A stretch of 64,000 nucleotides of DNA. Source: Pseudomonas fluorescens (GTDB lineage Bacteria; Pseudomonadota; Gammaproteobacteria; Pseudomonadales; Pseudomonadaceae). Below, one piece after another: positions 62,652 through 64,000 of this stretch. The position numbers and the translations under genes are program-made. How positions within the stretch are numbered: position 1 is the first letter of the stretch; each line of letters opens with the position of its first letter. Location of the stretch: assembly GCF_000802965.1 (NCBI RefSeq), contig NZ_JSAK01000016.1, positions 39,588 through 103,587 on the forward strand. Direction: 5' to 3'. The notes under the pieces were generated by a model, which was given only the letters and a program-made list of their open reading frames with translations, made no database searches and had not been told where the DNA came from.

Positions 62652-64000
62652 ATCAGGTCGTGCTCAACGGCGCTCGCATCGAGCTGCTCAGCCCGCGACT
62701 GGCGAACCAGATTGCCGCCGGTGAGGTGGTTGAACGCCCGGCTTCGGTGATCAAGGAGTTGCTGGAAAACAGCCTCGACTCCGGCGCCAAGCGTATCGAT
62801 GTCGATGTGGAGCAGGGCGGCGTCAAGCTGCTGCGGGTACGCGACGATGGCAGCGGTATTTCTGCCGATGACCTGCCGCTGGCCCTCGCGCGTCACGCCA
62901 CCAGCAAGATCCGCAACCTGGAAGACCTCGAACAGGTCATGAGCCTGGGTTTTCGTGGCGAGGCGCTGGCGTCGATCAGCTCCGTGGCGCGCCTGACCCT
63001 GACGTCGCGCACCCGTGATGCCGATCAGGCGTGGCAGGTCGAGACCGAAGGCCGGGACATGGCGCCTCGCGTGCAACCGGCAGCCCATCCGGTGGGCACC
63101 TCGGTGGAAGTTCGCGACCTGTTTTTCAACACCCCGGCGCGACGCAAGTTTCTCAAGACCGAAAAAACCGAATTCGATCACCTGCAAGAAGTGATCAGGC
63201 GTCTGGCCCTGGCACGCTTCGACGTAGCGTTCCACCTGCGCCACAACGGCAAGACCATCCTCAGCCTGCATGAGGCCCACGATGACGCGGCCCGCGCCCG
63301 GCGCGTGGCGGCGATTTGCGGCCCGGGTTTCCTGGAGCAGGCGCTGCCGATCGAAATCGAGCGCAATGGCCTGCATTTGTGGGGTTGGGTCGGTTTGCCG
63401 ACGTTCAACCGCAGCCAGGCGGATTTGCAGTATTTCTTCGTCAATGGCCGTGCCGTGCGCGACAAACTGGTCGCCCACGCAGTGCGCCAGGCGTATCGCG
63501 ACGTGCTGTTCAATGGTCGGCACCCGACGTTCGTGCTGTTTTTCGAAGTCGATCCGACCGGCGTCGACGTCAACGTGCACCCGACCAAGCACGAAGTGCG
63601 CTTCCGTGAAGGGCGCATGGTTCACGATTTCCTCTACGGCACTTTGCACCGTGCTTTGGGCGATGTGCGGCCGGATGATCATCTGGCGGCGCCGGTTGCG
63701 ACGGCGATAGTTCGGCCGACCGGTCTGGATGCCGGTGAATTCGGGCCACAGGGCGAAATGCGCCTGGCGGCCAATGCGTTGCTGGAGCAGCCACAGGCTC
63801 AGCCTTCGTTCAACACGCCTGCCGGTTCAGGCGCTGGCGCCGGTTATCAGTATCAATACACGCCACGCCCGCAGTCCGGTGTGCCGGTAGCTGAAGCGCA
63901 AGCGGCCTATCGCGAATTCTTCGCGCCGTTGCCCGAGGCCAATGCGGTAGCGCTGCCGGCCGGGCAAGACGACATCCCGCCGCTGGGTTATGCGCTGGCG
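62648..64000 (+). CDS. mutL: DNA mismatch repair protein MutL (5' part, cut by the window end)
   Basis: Links MutS mismatch recognition to strand incision. The 451 codons in the window cover the GHKL ATPase domain: [20 protein letters not shown] near 16-35, [35 protein letters not shown] near 64-83, [16 protein letters not shown] near 100-115, and [14 protein letters not shown] near 160-173. The long Pro/Gln-rich linker begins near 340. The C-terminal dimerisation domain lies beyond the window. The ATG overlaps the amiB stop (ATGA). Confidence 0.97.
   Translation, partial: MNQVVLNGARIELLSPRLANQIAAGEVVERPASVIKELLENSLDSGAKRIDVDVEQGGVKLLRVRDDGSGISADDLPLALARHATSKIRNLEDLEQVMSLGFRGEALASISSVARLTLTSRTRDADQAWQVETEGRDMAPRVQPAAHPVGTSVEVRDLFFNTPARRKFLKTEKTEFDHLQEVIRRLALARFDVAFHLRHNGKTILSLHEAHDDAARARRVAAICGPGFLEQALPIEIERNGLHLWGWVGLPTFNRSQADLQYFFVNGRAVRDKLVAHAVRQAYRDVLFNGRHPTFVLFFEVDPTGVDVNVHPTKHEVRFREGRMVHDFLYGTLHRALGDVRPDDHLAAPVATAIVRPTGLDAGEFGPQGEMRLAANALLEQPQAQPSFNTPAGSGAGAGYQYQYTPRPQSGVPVAEAQAAYREFFAPLPEANAVALPAGQDDIPPLGYALA

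Overview
The window is a piece of a Pseudomonas chromosome, most likely the P. fluorescens species complex. Gene order follows, with few interruptions, what I remember of the P. aeruginosa PAO1 stretch from waaF (PA5012) down to mutL (PA4946). The intergenic gaps carry REP palindromes of the 'GGCGAGGGAGCTTGCTCCC', 'GTAGGAGCCGGCTTGCTGGC' and 'AGGAGCTGCCGAAGGCTGCG' types that are common in that group. Synteny statements are from memory; no search was run.

Layout. (1) 1-22.6 kb is the LPS core and lipid A export locus. It starts with waaF, waaC, waaG, waaP, two more WaaP-like kinases and a double-kinase protein, all joined by 1-4 bp overlaps. A small lipoprotein gene follows, then the carbamoyltransferase wapO, wapH, a mig-14-like gene, dnpA, the ssg-like glycosyltransferase, two more glycosyltransferases, a reverse-strand kinase-like gene, the ligase waaL, msbA, a sulfotransferase plus APS kinase pair, and hldE. 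(2) 22.8-28.7 kb holds metabolic and unknown genes, an SMR transporter, a LysR regulator and waaA. (3) 29-34 kb holds tolC, a TPP riboswitch with thiC, and the thiamine-precursor transporter cytX. (4) 34-44.6 kb holds a DUF3298 lipoprotein, the nudF-DUF1249-cpdA-yqiA-parE run, two small exported or membrane proteins, parC and a PqiC-like lipoprotein. (5) 44.8-53.1 kb holds an AhpA/YtjB-like membrane protein, serB, the HDOD-rhdA-psd group, and motAB behind a sigma-28 (FliA) promoter. (6) 53.4-55.4 kb is a compact accessory insertion between motB and rsgA: TIR protein, caspase-like protease, second TIR protein. (7) 55.5-64 kb holds rsgA, orn, a TRIC-family channel, queG, nnrE/nnrD, tsaE, amiB and the start of mutL, which runs off the window.

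The most notable content is the three-gene TIR-caspase-TIR operon. Its layout fits TIR-to-caspase antiphage signalling (the Thoeris group, type IV as I recall it): a TIR enzyme makes a nucleotide signal from NAD+ that activates a suicidal protease. It has two different TIR proteins around one protease, sits at a clean junction in core genome, and has no mobility genes beside it. The second point of interest is the sulfotransferase plus adenylylsulfate kinase pair between msbA and hldE, which suggests sulfation of a surface glycan. The kinase-like genes of the LPS operon also include proteins with altered catalytic residues.

No rRNA, tRNA, insertion sequence, prophage or CRISPR array was seen. 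The repeats are REP/REPIN elements.
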